A stretch of DNA of 64,000 bases from Rhodobacterales bacterium (lineage in GTDB: Bacteria > Pseudomonadota > Alphaproteobacteria > Rhodobacterales > Rhodobacteraceae). The stretch lies in assembly GCA_003249215.1 (NCBI GenBank), contig QKJR01000003.1:87068-151067 (forward strand). Reading direction: 5' to 3'. Position numbers and translations under genes: made by a program. Shown piece after piece: positions 34,497 through 43,400 of this stretch (position 1 is its first letter; every line of letters starts with the position of its first letter). The notes beneath the pieces are model-generated. The model saw only the letters and a list, made by a program, of their open reading frames with translations. It was not told the DNA's origin and did no database searches.

Positions 34497-35786
34497 TCAG
34501 ACCAGCGCGCCGTCCACGAGCCGGGTCTTGCCGCCGAGATAAGGGTGCAGCGCGGCGGGAAGGGTGACCGAGCCGTCCTCTTCCTGACCGTTCTCCAAGA
34601 CCGCGATCAGGCAGCGTCCGACGGCAAGGCCCGAGCCGTTCAGCGTGGCCACGAAATCGGGCTTCTCACCGCCCGCGGGGCGATAGCGCGCATTCATCCG
34701 GCGCGCCTGAAACTGGCCGCAGGTCGAGCAGGAGGAAATCTCGCGATAGGTGTTCTGGCCGGGCAGCCAGACCTCGAGGTCATAGGTCTTCTGGCTGCCA
34801 AAGCCCATGTCGCCGGTGCACAGCACGATCCGGCGATAGGGCAGGCCGAGGCGCTCGAGCACCGCTTCGGCGCATTTGGTCATCCGTTCATGCTCGGCGA
34901 TCGCCTCTTCGGGGCGGCAGATCGTGACCATCTCGACCTTCTCGAACTGGTGCTGGCGCAGCATGCCGGCGGTGTCCTTGCCGGCGGACCCGGCTTCCGA
35001 GCGGAAGCAGTTCGTGTGCGCCGTCATGCGAATGGGCAGGGCCGAATCCTCGAGCACCTCGCCCGCGACGAAGTTCGTCAGCGTCACCTCGGCCGTCGGG
35101 ATCAGCCACCAGCCGTTGGTGGTCTGATAGCTGTCCTCGCCGAATTTCGGCAGGTTGCCGGTGCCGAGCATCGCCTCGGGGCGCACCAGCACGGGGGTGA
35201 TGTTCTCGGTCAGCTCATGCTCGGTCACATGCAGGTCGAGCATGAATTGCGCGAGCGCCCGGTGGACGCGGGCGACGCCGCCCTTGAGCACCACGAAGCG
35301 CGCGCCCGAGAGTTTCGCGGCGGTCTCGAAATCCATCGCCTGACCCACGGCCGAGAGCTGATAATGCTCCTTCGGGTCGAAGGCGAAATTGCGCGGGGCG
35401 CCGTGGCGGTGGATTTCCACGTTGCCGTCCTCGTCGGCACCATCGGGCACCTGATCGAGGGGGCTGTTCGGGATCCACAGGAGCTTGTCGCGCAGCTCGG
35501 CATCCTTCGCGGTGGCCTCGGCCTGCATCGCTGCCACTTCCGATTTCTTCTCGGCCACCAGCGCGCGCAGCCGCTCGAATTCGGCCTCGTCGCCCTTGGC
35601 CTTGGCGGCCCCCACGAGTTTGCTCGCGGCGTTCTGCTCGGCCTGCGCGGTCTCGGCGGCGTGGATTGCTGCGCGGCGCGCCTCGTCGAGCGACAGGATC
35701 TCCGAGGCGAGCGGCGAGAGCCCCCGGCGCGCGAGGCTGGCGTCGAATTGGTCGGGGTTGTCGCGGATCGCGCGGATATCGTGCAT
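34497..35786 (-). CDS. serS: Seryl-tRNA synthetase
   Basis: Class II synthetase that charges tRNA-Ser and tRNA-Sec. The 429-aa product has the long N-terminal antiparallel coiled coil (about 30-105), and then class II motifs 2 and 3 in the region [26 protein letters not shown] (about 257-282) and near the C-terminus [18 protein letters not shown]. The start [22 protein letters not shown] is typical. In many alphaproteobacteria serS adjoins tatC and surE; here it is alone. Confidence 0.98.
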   Translation of the reverse strand: MHDIRAIRDNPDQFDASLARRGLSPLASEILSLDEARRAAIHAAETAQAEQNAASKLVGAAKAKGDEAEFERLRALVAEKKSEVAAMQAEATAKDAELRDKLLWIPNSPLDQVPDGADEDGNVEIHRHGAPRNFAFDPKEHYQLSAVGQAMDFETAAKLSGARFVVLKGGVARVHRALAQFMLDLHVTEHELTENITPVLVRPEAMLGTGNLPKFGEDSYQTTNGWWLIPTAEVTLTNFVAGEVLEDSALPIRMTAHTNCFRSEAGSAGKDTAGMLRQHQFEKVEMVTICRPEEAIAEHERMTKCAEAVLERLGLPYRRIVLCTGDMGFGSQKTYDLEVWLPGQNTYREISSCSTCGQFQARRMNARYRPAGGEKPDFVATLNGSGLAVGRCLIAVLENGQEEDGSVTLPAALHPYLGGKTRLVDGALV

Positions 35787-35909
35787 GGGGCACCTTCAAT
35801 TTGATGGGCAAGTTCTTGCGCGTCAGGGTTTAGCGCGGAAAGATGCGACGTGAAAGCCCCGGCGGCCGGACAAGTGATGCAGGTCAAGGCACTCGCCCTT
35901 GCGAGGGTG

Positions 35910-35960
35910 TTGAATTTTGGATATGTGACACACATTCAAAAACCGGAATGTAAATTCCGG
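35910..35960 (+). promoter_or_regulatory. Candidate promoter and dyads ahead of the second RND operon
   Basis: TTGAAT (35910-35915) and CATTCA (35933-35938) are 17 bases apart, and between and over them lies ATGTG-ACA-CACAT (35923-35935). A second dyad, CCGGAA-TGTAAA-TTCCGG (35943-35960), follows. The spacer is AT-rich compared with the rest of the window. Confidence 0.45.
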
Positions 35961-36018
35961 CAGAACTTCCGGCAGGCCCGCGCCGCCTGACCGACTGGAC
36001 CCGAGGGGAGGACCCGAG

Positions 36019-37005
36019 ATGAGATCGAAACTGATGGTGCTCGTGCTGAGCGCGATGATCCTGCCCGGGGCAGGGAGCCTGGCGCTGGCCGAACCCTTCG
36101 TGGTCGAGCGCAGCCCGATGACCGACTGGAAGGCGGTCTTCGGCCGGGTCGAGGCCAAGGACACGATCGAGGCGCGGGCGCGTCTGGGCGGCACGCTGGT
36201 CGAACTGAGCGTGGCGGAGGGCGATCAGGTGCAGGCCGGTCAGGTGCTGGGCCGCATCGTCGACGAGAAGATCGGTTATCAGCTCAGCGCGATCGACGCG
36301 CAGATCACCGCGCTCGAATCGCAGCTCGCCAATGCCCAGACCGAGCTCAAGCGCGCCGAGGAGCTGCGCGCGCGCGGCGTCGCCACCACCCAGCAATTCG
36401 ATACGCTGCAGACGCAGGTCAGCGTCTACATGAGCCAGATCGAGGCGCAGAAGGCCACCCGCAAGGTCACCGAGCAGCAGGCGACCGAGGGTGAGGTGCT
36501 GGCGCCGATCTCGGGCCGCGTCCTGACCGTGCCGGTCGCCAAGGGCGCCGTGGTGATGGCGGGCGAGAGCGTCGCGACCGTGGGCGGTGGCGGCTTCTTC
36601 CTGCGCGTCTCGGTGCCCGAGCGGCACGCCGCGGCGATGGCCGAGGGCGATGCGATCACCATCGAGACCGCCAAGGGCACCGTCGAGGGGCATCTGGCCA
36701 AGGTCTATCCGCTGATCGAGAGCGGCCGGGTGACCGCCGATGTCGAGGTCCCCGATCTCGATGCGGCCTTCGTCGACGCGCGGGTGCTGGTGCGTCTGCC
36801 GCTGGCCAAGCGCGAGGCGATCCTGATCCCCGCCGATCTGATCAAGACCCATGCCGGGCTCGATTTCGTGGCGATCGAAGGCGCAGGCGGCACGGTCGAA
36901 CGCGCGGTGGTGCCGGGCGAGCGGATGCTGGTCGAGGGCGTCGAGATGGTCGAGATCGTGACCGGACTTGCCGGCGGCGAGCGGGTGGTCGGCCATGACG
37001 AGTGA
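36019..37005 (+). CDS. RND efflux periplasmic adaptor subunit
   Basis: A 328-aa membrane fusion protein with signal peptide MRSKLMVLVLSAMILPGAGSLALA cleaved before EPF, a barrel-sandwich half (GRVEAKDTIEARARLGGTLVELSVAEGDQVQAGQVLGRIVDEK, about 38-85), a coiled-coil hairpin (about 88-155), the return strand VLAPISGRVLTVPVAKGAVV, and a membrane-proximal domain. It overlaps the permease start by 11 nt. It shares little sequence with the 29-kb adaptor, so the two pumps are not recent duplicates. Confidence 0.92.
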   Translation: MRSKLMVLVLSAMILPGAGSLALAEPFVVERSPMTDWKAVFGRVEAKDTIEARARLGGTLVELSVAEGDQVQAGQVLGRIVDEKIGYQLSAIDAQITALESQLANAQTELKRAEELRARGVATTQQFDTLQTQVSVYMSQIEAQKATRKVTEQQATEGEVLAPISGRVLTVPVAKGAVVMAGESVATVGGGGFFLRVSVPERHAAAMAEGDAITIETAKGTVEGHLAKVYPLIESGRVTADVEVPDLDAAFVDARVLVRLPLAKREAILIPADLIKTHAGLDFVAIEGAGGTVERAVVPGERMLVEGVEMVEIVTGLAGGERVVGHDE

Positions 37006-40000
37006 TCTGAACTCCGGCCCGCAACATCCGGAAAATATTGACGAATACGCGGGAGAGAAGCTCGGGATCGCGGGCCGTCTGACGCGCGCCTTCATCCGCT
37101 CGGCACTGACGCCGCTCTTCATCCTTGCCGCGCTCGCCGTGGGGCTCGTCGCGCTCGTGAGCCTGCCGCGCGAGGAAGAGCCGCAGATTTCCGTGCCGAT
37201 GGTCGATGTGCATATTCAGGCGCCCGGCCTCAAGGCCGAGGATGCGATGAAGCTCGTGACCGAGCCGATGGAAACCATCATCAAGGGCATCAACGAGGTC
37301 GAGCACGTCTATTCCCAGACCTCGGACGATTACGCGCTGGTGATGGCGCGGTTCATCGTCGGCACCTCGGCCGATGCGGCGATCCTGCGCGTCCACGAAA
37401 AGGTGCGCGCCAATACCGACCGGATCCCGAAGGGCATCGACGAGCCGATGATCGTGGCGCGCGGCATCGACGATGTGGCGATCGTTTCGCTCACGCTCTC
37501 GGGGCTGCCCGGGGCCGATGTGGGCGCCAATGACTTGACCCGGATCGCGCGCGAGCTGCAGACCGAGGTCACCAAGATCGAGAATGTGGGCCTGAGCTAC
37601 ATCGTGGGCGAGGCGACGGAGGCGATCCGGATCGAGCCCGATCCCGAGAAGCTCGCGCTCTACGGGCTCACGCTGCAGCAGCTCTCGAACAAGATCGAAC
37701 AGGCCAACCGCAGCTTCAACACCGGCAAGCTGCGCGACAAGGGCGAGCAGATCGACCTCGTCGCGGGCAAGACGCTGACCGCACCCTCGGAAATCGCGGG
37801 GCTTTTGCTCACCGCGCTCGACGGGCGTCCGGTCTATGTGGCCGATGTGGCCAAGGTGGAATATGTCGGCGATACCACCGATCATATCGTCGCCACCGTG
37901 ACGCGCGACGCCGAGGGGCTGCACCGCCGTCCGGCGGTGACGCTTGCCATCGCCAAGCGGGCGGGGGCGAACGCCGTCGTCGTGGCCGAGCAGATCCTGC
38001 ACCGCGTCGAGGAGCTCAAGGGCGAGCTGATCCCGGCCAATGTCGAGGTGCAGATCACCCGCGATTATGGCGAGACCGCGAACGAGAAGGCCAACGAACT
38101 GCTGTTCCACCTCGGCCTCGCGACGATTTCGATCATCGCGCTCGTGCTGTTCTCGATCGGATGGCGCGAGAGCATCGTGGTGGCGATCGTCATTCCGGTG
38201 ACGATCCTTCTGACGCTCTTTGCCGCCAATGTCATGGGCTACACGCTCAACCGCGTCTCGCTCTTCGCGCTGATCTTCTCGATCGGGATTCTGGTCGATG
38301 ACGCGATCGTGGTGATCGAGAATATCGCGCGGCACTGGGCGATGAAGGGGCCGGGCGACCGGGTTCACAAGGCGGTCGTGGCCGTGGCCGAGGTCGGCAA
38401 CCCGACCATTGTCGCCACGCTGACCGTGGTCGCGGCCCTGCTGCCGATGCTGTTCGTGTCGGGGCTGATGGGGCCCTACATGAGCCCGATCCCGGCCAAT
38501 GCCTCGGCCGCAATGATCTTTTCCTTCTTCGTCGCGGTGATCGTCACGCCCTGGCTTATGGTCAAGATCGCGGGGCGCGCCGACATGAGCAGCCATGCCG
38601 AGGGCCCGGGCCATCACGCGGGCGGCAAGCTTGGGGCGATGTATGAGAAGGTCGCGCGGCCGGTGCTGAAATCCAAGGGCACGGCGGGGCTTTTCCTCGC
38701 CATCACCGTGGTGCTCAGCTTCGGCTCGCTCGGGCTGCTCTACACCAAGCATGTCACGGTGAAGCTGCTGCCCTTCGACAACAAGTCGGAACTGAGCGTG
38801 GTGATCGACCTGCCCGAGGGCAGCTCGGTCGAGGCGACCGATGCCGTCGCCCAGCAGATCGCCGCGGTGGTCACCGAACTGCCCGAGGTGATCTCGGTGC
38901 AGACCCATGCCGGCGCCGCGGCGCCCTTCAACTTCAACGGCCTCGTGCGGCACTATTACCTGCGCGAATACCCGTGGCAGGGCGATGTGCAGCTCAACCT
39001 GACGCCCAAGGGCGAGCGCGACCGCACGAGCCACGATCTCGCGCTCGAGGTGCGCAAGATGGTCACGGCGCTCGATCTGCCCGCGGGCACCAGCGTGAAG
39101 ACGGTCGAACCGCCGCCCGGTCCCCCGGTGATCGCGACGCTTCTGGCCGAGGTCTATGGCCCCGACGCGGACACCCGCCGCGCCTCGGCCGCCAAGATCC
39201 GTCAGGCCTTCGAAAGCGTGCCCTATATCGTCGATGTCGACGACAGTTTCGGGGTGCAGGCGCGGCGTCTGCGCGCGACGGTGAACGAGGATGACCTCGA
39301 ATTCTACGAGGTGAGCGAGTCGGATGTGTTCGACACGCTCGGGCTGCTCAACGGCTCGACCACGGTCGGCTATTCGCACCGCGGCAACGAACGCGCGCCA
39401 CTGCCGATCGTGATGGAACGCGCCAAGGGGGCGCGGGTGATGGACGAGGCGACGCTCTCGACCCCGATCCCGGCGACGCTCCTGCCCGGCGCGCGCGGGG
39501 TGGTGGAACTCGGCGATGTGGTCAGCGTGGCCGAGGAGAAGGCGAGTTTCCCGATCTTCCGCCACAACGGGCGCGAGGCCGAGATGGTCACCGCCGAGCT
39601 TGCCGGGACCTTCGAGGCGCCGCTCTACGGCATGATTGCGGTCGACGAGGCGCTCGACAACATCGACTGGGGCCCGGGCGAGAAACCGACGGTCAGCCTG
39701 CATGGACAGCCCGAGGATGAAAGCCATGTGACGCTTCTGTGGGACGGGGAATGGGAGGTGACCTGGGTCACCTTCCGCGACATGGGCGCGGCCTTTGGCG
39801 TGGCGCTTCTGGGGATTTATATCCTCGTCGTGGCGCAGTTCGGCAGCTTCCGCCTGCCGCTGGTGATCCTGACGCCGATTCCGCTCACCTTCCTCGGGAT
39901 CATGGTGGGGCACCTGCTCTTCAAGGCACCGTTCTCGGCGCCCTCGATGATCGGCTTCATCGCGCTTGCGGGGATCATCGTGCGCAACTCGATCCTGCTG

Positions 40001-40243
40001 GTGGATTTCATCCGCCATGCCGACCGGACCGGAAAATCCGAGGTCGATATTCTGATCGACGCGGGTTCGATCCGGTTCAAGCCGATCCTGCTCACCGCGG
40101 TGGCCGCGATGATCGGGGCGGTGGTGATCCTCGCCGACCCGATCTTTCAGGGGCTCGCGATCTCTCTCTTCTTCGGGCTTCTGAGCTCGACGCTGCTGAC
40201 GGTGCTGGTGATCCCGGCGATCTACCGGATCTTCAAGACCTGA
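36995..40243 (+). CDS. RND efflux transporter permease
   Basis: A 1082-aa inner-membrane pump. After a 30-residue cytoplasmic lead, helix 1 (LTPLFILAALAVGLVALVSLPREEEPQISVPMVDV) begins. The helix 4 block ISIIALVLFSIGWRESIVVAIVIPVTILLTLFAANVMGYTLNRVSLFALIFSIGILVDDAIVVIENIARHW carries the paired Asp residues of the proton relay, and the C-terminal helices include IALAGIIVRNSILLVDFIRHAD. The ATG at 36995 lies inside the adaptor gene. This operon ends with a strong terminator 270 bases before soxT. A possible link with sulfur metabolism is only positional. Confidence 0.93.
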   Translation: MTSDLNSGPQHPENIDEYAGEKLGIAGRLTRAFIRSALTPLFILAALAVGLVALVSLPREEEPQISVPMVDVHIQAPGLKAEDAMKLVTEPMETIIKGINEVEHVYSQTSDDYALVMARFIVGTSADAAILRVHEKVRANTDRIPKGIDEPMIVARGIDDVAIVSLTLSGLPGADVGANDLTRIARELQTEVTKIENVGLSYIVGEATEAIRIEPDPEKLALYGLTLQQLSNKIEQANRSFNTGKLRDKGEQIDLVAGKTLTAPSEIAGLLLTALDGRPVYVADVAKVEYVGDTTDHIVATVTRDAEGLHRRPAVTLAIAKRAGANAVVVAEQILHRVEELKGELIPANVEVQITRDYGETANEKANELLFHLGLATISIIALVLFSIGWRESIVVAIVIPVTILLTLFAANVMGYTLNRVSLFALIFSIGILVDDAIVVIENIARHWAMKGPGDRVHKAVVAVAEVGNPTIVATLTVVAALLPMLFVSGLMGPYMSPIPANASAAMIFSFFVAVIVTPWLMVKIAGRADMSSHAEGPGHHAGGKLGAMYEKVARPVLKSKGTAGLFLAITVVLSFGSLGLLYTKHVTVKLLPFDNKSELSVVIDLPEGSSVEATDAVAQQIAAVVTELPEVISVQTHAGAAAPFNFNGLVRHYYLREYPWQGDVQLNLTPKGERDRTSHDLALEVRKMVTALDLPAGTSVKTVEPPPGPPVIATLLAEVYGPDADTRRASAAKIRQAFESVPYIVDVDDSFGVQARRLRATVNEDDLEFYEVSESDVFDTLGLLNGSTTVGYSHRGNERAPLPIVMERAKGARVMDEATLSTPIPATLLPGARGVVELGDVVSVAEEKASFPIFRHNGREAEMVTAELAGTFEAPLYGMIAVDEALDNIDWGPGEKPTVSLHGQPEDESHVTLLWDGEWEVTWVTFRDMGAAFGVALLGIYILVVAQFGSFRLPLVILTPIPLTFLGIMVGHLLFKAPFSAPSMIGFIALAGIIVRNSILLVDFIRHADRTGKSEVDILIDAGSIRFKPILLTAVAAMIGAVVILADPIFQGLAISLFFGLLSSTLLTVLVIPAIYRIFKT

Positions 40244-40268
40244 GGCGGATGGGATCGCGAAACGTGAG

Positions 40269-40296
40269 AGGGGGCGCGGGTTGCGCCCCCTTTTTT
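40269..40296 (+). terminator. Terminator of the second RND operon
   Basis: Stem AGGGGGCGC / GCGCCCCCT-type with loop GGGTT and six T (40291-40296), 26 bases past the permease stop. Confidence 0.9.
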
Positions 40297-40330
40297 GTTG
40301 CCGGGCGGGGCGCGTTTGGCAGGTTCGGGA

Positions 40331-40490
40331 CGCTCCGCGGGGAGTATTGAGGCCAAGAAAAAGCCAGGGCCGGGCGCCCGGGGTTCTTCCGGGGCTCTCG
40401 GCTTTTCCTGGTGCAAATACTCCCGCCGGAGGCAGCTTTCCCTCCCGCGCGCCCGTTGTTTTTCTTGGCCAAAATCTGCCCCGCGGCGTG
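40331..40490. repeat. Palindromic elements B3 (three arms)
   Basis: Arm 1 GGGGAGTATTgaGGCCAAGAAAAAGCC (from 40339) pairs with arm 2 GGCTTTTCCTGGTGCAAATACTCC (40400-40424). A third arm TTTTTCTTGGCCAAAATcTGCCCC (40459-40482) follows in the same orientation as arm 2. CTCCGCGGGGAG and CTCCCGCCGGAG flank arms 1 and 2. The cluster fills the gap between the convergent RND operon and soxT. Confidence 0.8.
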
Positions 40491-40513
40491 GTCCGCAGCC
40501 GGGCAGGGGGCGC

Positions 40514-41560
40514 TCAGTCCGGCTGGAATCCCGTGATCAGCTGGCGCAACCCCAACAGCCCACCCGCGACGATCGCGGCCAGCGTGACCGGCGCCGAGAA
40601 GGCGAGGACCGACATCGCGCTCACGCCCTGACCGATCGAGCAGCCAAGAGCAATGGTGCCGCCGATCCCCATGAAGGCCGCGCCGAGCACCTGGCGGCCA
40701 AGCTCGCGCGGGTCTTCGCAGGCCTCCCAGCGGAAGAGGCCGCGCAGCGCCGAGCCGGTGAAGGCGCCGCCAAGGACGCCCGCCACGAGCCCGACCGAGA
40801 AGCTGATGCCGCCCGCGCTCGAGGTCATGAACCACAGGATCGTGCGGCCGAGCGGTGCGGTGAAGGAGGGCGCCTCGACACCGACCTCGCCGAAGCTCTC
40901 GCGATAGGCGAAGGAGGTGCCGATCAGGCACCACACGACCGCGAGCCCCGCGGCGACGCCCCAGGCGATGCGCCGCCGGTCGGCGCGCAGCGGCGCATAG
41001 GCGAGCGCCCAGGCGAGGCACCCCGCCGCCGCGATCAGCGCGAAGGCGAGGGGGGGCAGACCAGTGCGCGCGGCGAGCCAATGCGCGATACCCTGCGGCG
41101 CGGCGGCCTCGCCCTGCGGGAAAAGCAGGACCCGCAGCCCCGCGAGCGGGCCAGAGAGCGTGGCGAAGGCGAAGATGCCCATCACCACGACGACGACGAG
41201 CGCCCTGAGATCGCCACCGCCAAAGCGCACCAGCGCCCCGAAGCCGCAATTGCCCGCAAGCGCCATGCCATAGCCGAACATCAGCCCGCCCGCGATCGAG
41301 GCGAGCGGGTTCCAGGCGATCGTGTGATAGAAGGTGGCGGTGAGATCGGCGAGGCCCGCCGCCTCGGCGCAGAAGGCCGCGGTGATCGCGGTTGCGAGCA
41401 CCACACCCCAAAGCCGCAGCCGCCGCTGATCCTCGCCATAGGCTGCGGATTCGAGCGCGCCCAGCGTGCAGAAATCGCCCAGCCGCGCCGAGAGGCCGAG
41501 CACCAGCCCGCCGATCAGCCCGACCAGCGCCGCGATCAGATCCATCGGAAGATCACCCAT
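40514..41560 (-). CDS. soxT: SoxT-like sulfur-compound transporter (YeeE/YedE family)
   Basis: A 348-aa inner-membrane protein with about ten helices in two halves. It has Cys-containing motifs of the YeeE/YedE (TsuA-like) family: RLGDFCTLGALESAAYG, MALAGNCGFGALVRFGGGDLRA and IALGCSIGQGVSAMSVLA. TsuA-type proteins take up thiosulfate through a line of cysteines. Next to soxR in the same orientation it corresponds to soxT of Paracoccus. The ATG at 41560 follows GAGGGG; other in-frame ATGs exist at 41581 and 41545. Whether it imports thiosulfate or a signalling sulfur species is not decided by sequence. Confidence 0.85.
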   Translation of the reverse strand: MGDLPMDLIAALVGLIGGLVLGLSARLGDFCTLGALESAAYGEDQRRLRLWGVVLATAITAAFCAEAAGLADLTATFYHTIAWNPLASIAGGLMFGYGMALAGNCGFGALVRFGGGDLRALVVVVVMGIFAFATLSGPLAGLRVLLFPQGEAAAPQGIAHWLAARTGLPPLAFALIAAAGCLAWALAYAPLRADRRRIAWGVAAGLAVVWCLIGTSFAYRESFGEVGVEAPSFTAPLGRTILWFMTSSAGGISFSVGLVAGVLGGAFTGSALRGLFRWEACEDPRELGRQVLGAAFMGIGGTIALGCSIGQGVSAMSVLAFSAPVTLAAIVAGGLLGLRQLITGFQPD

Positions 41561-41602
41561 GCCGCCCCTCCCTGACGTCATTGCACTCCGGGTTCAGCCG
41601 GC

Positions 41603-41986
41603 TCAGTCGCCGTTGCAGAACATGTCGTAGACGAGCTCGATCAGCCGCGCCGCACGCGGGTCCGAGAGCGAATAATAGATCGCCTTGCCCTCGCGCCGGC
41701 AGCTCACCAGCCCCTCGAGGCGCAGCCGCGCAAGTTGCTGGCTGACCGCGGCCTGGCGCGAGTCGAGCAGCGTCTCAAGCTCGGTCACCGATTTCTCGCC
41801 CGAGCTCAGGTGGCACATGATCATCAGCCGCCCTTCATGGGCGAGCGCCTTGAGCAGGTTGGCGGCCTCCTGGGCGCGGCCCATCAGCTCTTCGGCATCG
41901 AGGCGTGCGCAGCGGTCGGCGGGCATGTCGCCGCCGGGGCCCGGGCCGACCGGACCATAGCCTTTCTCGCTGCCATCGGGTGCCAT
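41603..41986 (-). CDS. soxR: SoxR, ArsR-family repressor of sox genes
   Basis: A 127-aa ArsR-type winged helix: LLKALAHEGRLMIMCHLSSGEKSVTELETLL, recognition helix SRQAAVSQQLARLRLEG, wing CRREGKAIYYSL, and dimer helix RLIELVYDMFC. Cys26, Cys58 and Cys124 are spaced 32 and 66 residues apart, the same intervals as Cys9/41/107 of the persulfide sensor SqrR; a fourth Cys is at 96. It is expected to repress sox until oxidised by sulfur species. The ATG at 41986 is preferred over the 50-residue extension in the ORF track. It is not the redox SoxR of the MerR family. Confidence 0.92.
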   Translation of the reverse strand: MAPDGSEKGYGPVGPGPGGDMPADRCARLDAEELMGRAQEAANLLKALAHEGRLMIMCHLSSGEKSVTELETLLDSRQAAVSQQLARLRLEGLVSCRREGKAIYYSLSDPRAARLIELVYDMFCNGD

Positions 41987-42110
41987 CGCGCCCGCTCTCC
42001 CTCGCTTGCGGCGCGATCGGCTCGGATGCGCCCGTTTTGCCCGCGATATCATGGTCGCGGGGCAGAATCGAGGGGCAAGCGGACCGCCTCGGCTCGTCCT
42101 TAAGTCGGGC

Positions 42111-42548
42111 TCAGGGGGCGGCGGGCAGGGGGGCACCAGCGTCGCGCAGCGCCATCCCGAGCAATCCCCAGAAGAAATCCTCGCCTGGATAGCCCTCGAT
42201 CCGGCCGACCTCGGTTTTGCCCTGCATCACAAGGAAAGTAGGGGTGAAAACGGGGGCGGGGCCCAGTTCGAGCCCCGCGCGCCACGCCGTTTCGCGCAGC
42301 TCGACGCGCTCGAGCGGGGCGATCTGGCCCTCGGGGGTCTTGGGATAGATCGGGCCAAGCTCGGCGTTCCAGCGCGCGCAATAGGCACAGCCGGGCTGTT
42401 CGACCATGATCAGCCGCCAGCCCGGTTCGGCGGTTTCGACCCCGGCAGCGGGGGCCGCAGCGGGGGGTGATTCGTTTTGTGTGGCGAGGGTGCGACCGGC
42501 GCCGAAGCAGAGCGCGGCAAAGAAAACCGCCGAGATTGCAATACGCAT
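42111..42548 (-). CDS. soxS: SoxS, periplasmic thioredoxin-like protein
   Basis: A 145-aa protein with a signal peptide (MRIAISAVFFAALCFGAGRTLA), then a thioredoxin-like fold with CAYC at 54-57 (MVEQPGCAYCARW) and the cis-Pro region FTPTFLVMQG. In Paracoccus, SoxS reactivates SoxYZ by reducing its cysteine. It is divergent from soxV, upstream of soxR on the minus strand. Confidence 0.92.
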   Translation of the reverse strand: MRIAISAVFFAALCFGAGRTLATQNESPPAAAPAAGVETAEPGWRLIMVEQPGCAYCARWNAELGPIYPKTPEGQIAPLERVELRETAWRAGLELGPAPVFTPTFLVMQGKTEVGRIEGYPGEDFFWGLLGMALRDAGAPLPAAP

Positions 42549-42566
42549 GATTGACGCACCCCTTGT

Positions 42567-42619
42567 GACATATGAATATCGTAATGTGTCTGTGGGTCCG
42601 GATCAAGGAATCGATCCGG
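42567..42619. promoter_or_regulatory. Divergent soxS-soxV control region
   Basis: An AT-rich imperfect palindrome GACATATGAATATCGTAATGTGTC (42567-42590) lies between the divergent starts of soxS and soxV. It is followed by the perfect dyad CCGGATC-N8-GATCCGG (42598-42619). In Paracoccus-type sox clusters SoxR binds this gap. The dyad could also be a leader hairpin of soxV. Confidence 0.6.
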
Positions 42620-42654
42620 TGGGAGAATTGCGCAGGCCGGGAGGAAAGATGATC

Positions 42655-43389
42655 ATGGACCCCACCTATGGGGGCGCGCTGCTGGCGGGCCTCCTGTCGT
42701 TTCTGACACCCTGCATCCTGCCGATGGTGCCCTTCTACCTGTCCTATATGGCCGGCATCTCGATGTCCGAGCTGCGCGGGCAGGGGCAGATCGCGCCCGG
42801 GGCGCAGCGGCGCCTTGTCGTCTCGGCGGTGGCCTTCGCGCTGGGCGTCACCACGATCTTCATGCTGATGGGAATGGGCGCCACCGCGCTCGGTCAGGCG
42901 TTCCGGCAATGGATGGGGCCGCTTTCCTATGTCGCGGCAGCCGTCCTGTTCCTGTTCGGGCTGCATTTTCTCGGCGTGATCCGCATCCCCTTCCTTTATC
43001 GCGAGGCGCGGATCGAGGCCAAGGCCGACCCCTCGACGATCTTCGGCGCCTATGTCACGGGGCTCGCCTTCGGCTTTGGTTGGACACCCTGCGTGGGCCC
43101 GGCGCTCGCCGCGATCCTGATGGTCGCCTCGGGGATGGGGGACCTCTTTCGCGGCACGGCGCTTCTCTTCTTCTACGGCATCGGGATGACCGCGCCCTTC
43201 ATCCTCGCCGCCTTTTTCGCGCGCCCCTTCCTCGCGCTGATGAACCGCCACCGCGCCAAGCTCGCCTATGTCGAGAAGGCGATGGGGGTGATGCTGATCC
43301 TGTTCGCCATTCTGATGGTGACCGGCAAGATCAGCGTGATCGCCGATTTCCTGATCCGCACCATGCCCTCGATCACCTCGCTGGGCTGA
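42655..43389 (+). CDS. soxV: SoxV, CcdA-family thiol-disulfide membrane protein
   Basis: A 244-aa inner-membrane protein with six helices. It carries electrons from cytosolic thioredoxin to periplasmic SoxW. The two redox cysteines are in the symmetric motifs FLTPCILPMVP (Cys20) and GWTPCVGPALA (Cys146). I use ATG 42655 because GAGG lies about 10 bases upstream; ATG 42649 is too close to it. soxW follows 11 bases later. Confidence 0.95.
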   Translation: MDPTYGGALLAGLLSFLTPCILPMVPFYLSYMAGISMSELRGQGQIAPGAQRRLVVSAVAFALGVTTIFMLMGMGATALGQAFRQWMGPLSYVAAAVLFLFGLHFLGVIRIPFLYREARIEAKADPSTIFGAYVTGLAFGFGWTPCVGPALAAILMVASGMGDLFRGTALLFFYGIGMTAPFILAAFFARPFLALMNRHRAKLAYVEKAMGVMLILFAILMVTGKISVIADFLIRTMPSITSLG

Positions 43390-43400
43390 AAGGAGACGTC

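Noticed and set aside
36842-40018. 1058-aa minus-strand ORF opposite the second RND permease
   Set aside because: Antisense shadow; starts and ends unrelated to any motif or Shine-Dalgarno sequence.
41603-41986. Redox-sensing SoxR of the MerR family
   Set aside because: Same name but different protein; this one is an ArsR-type winged helix without an iron-sulfur cluster motif.
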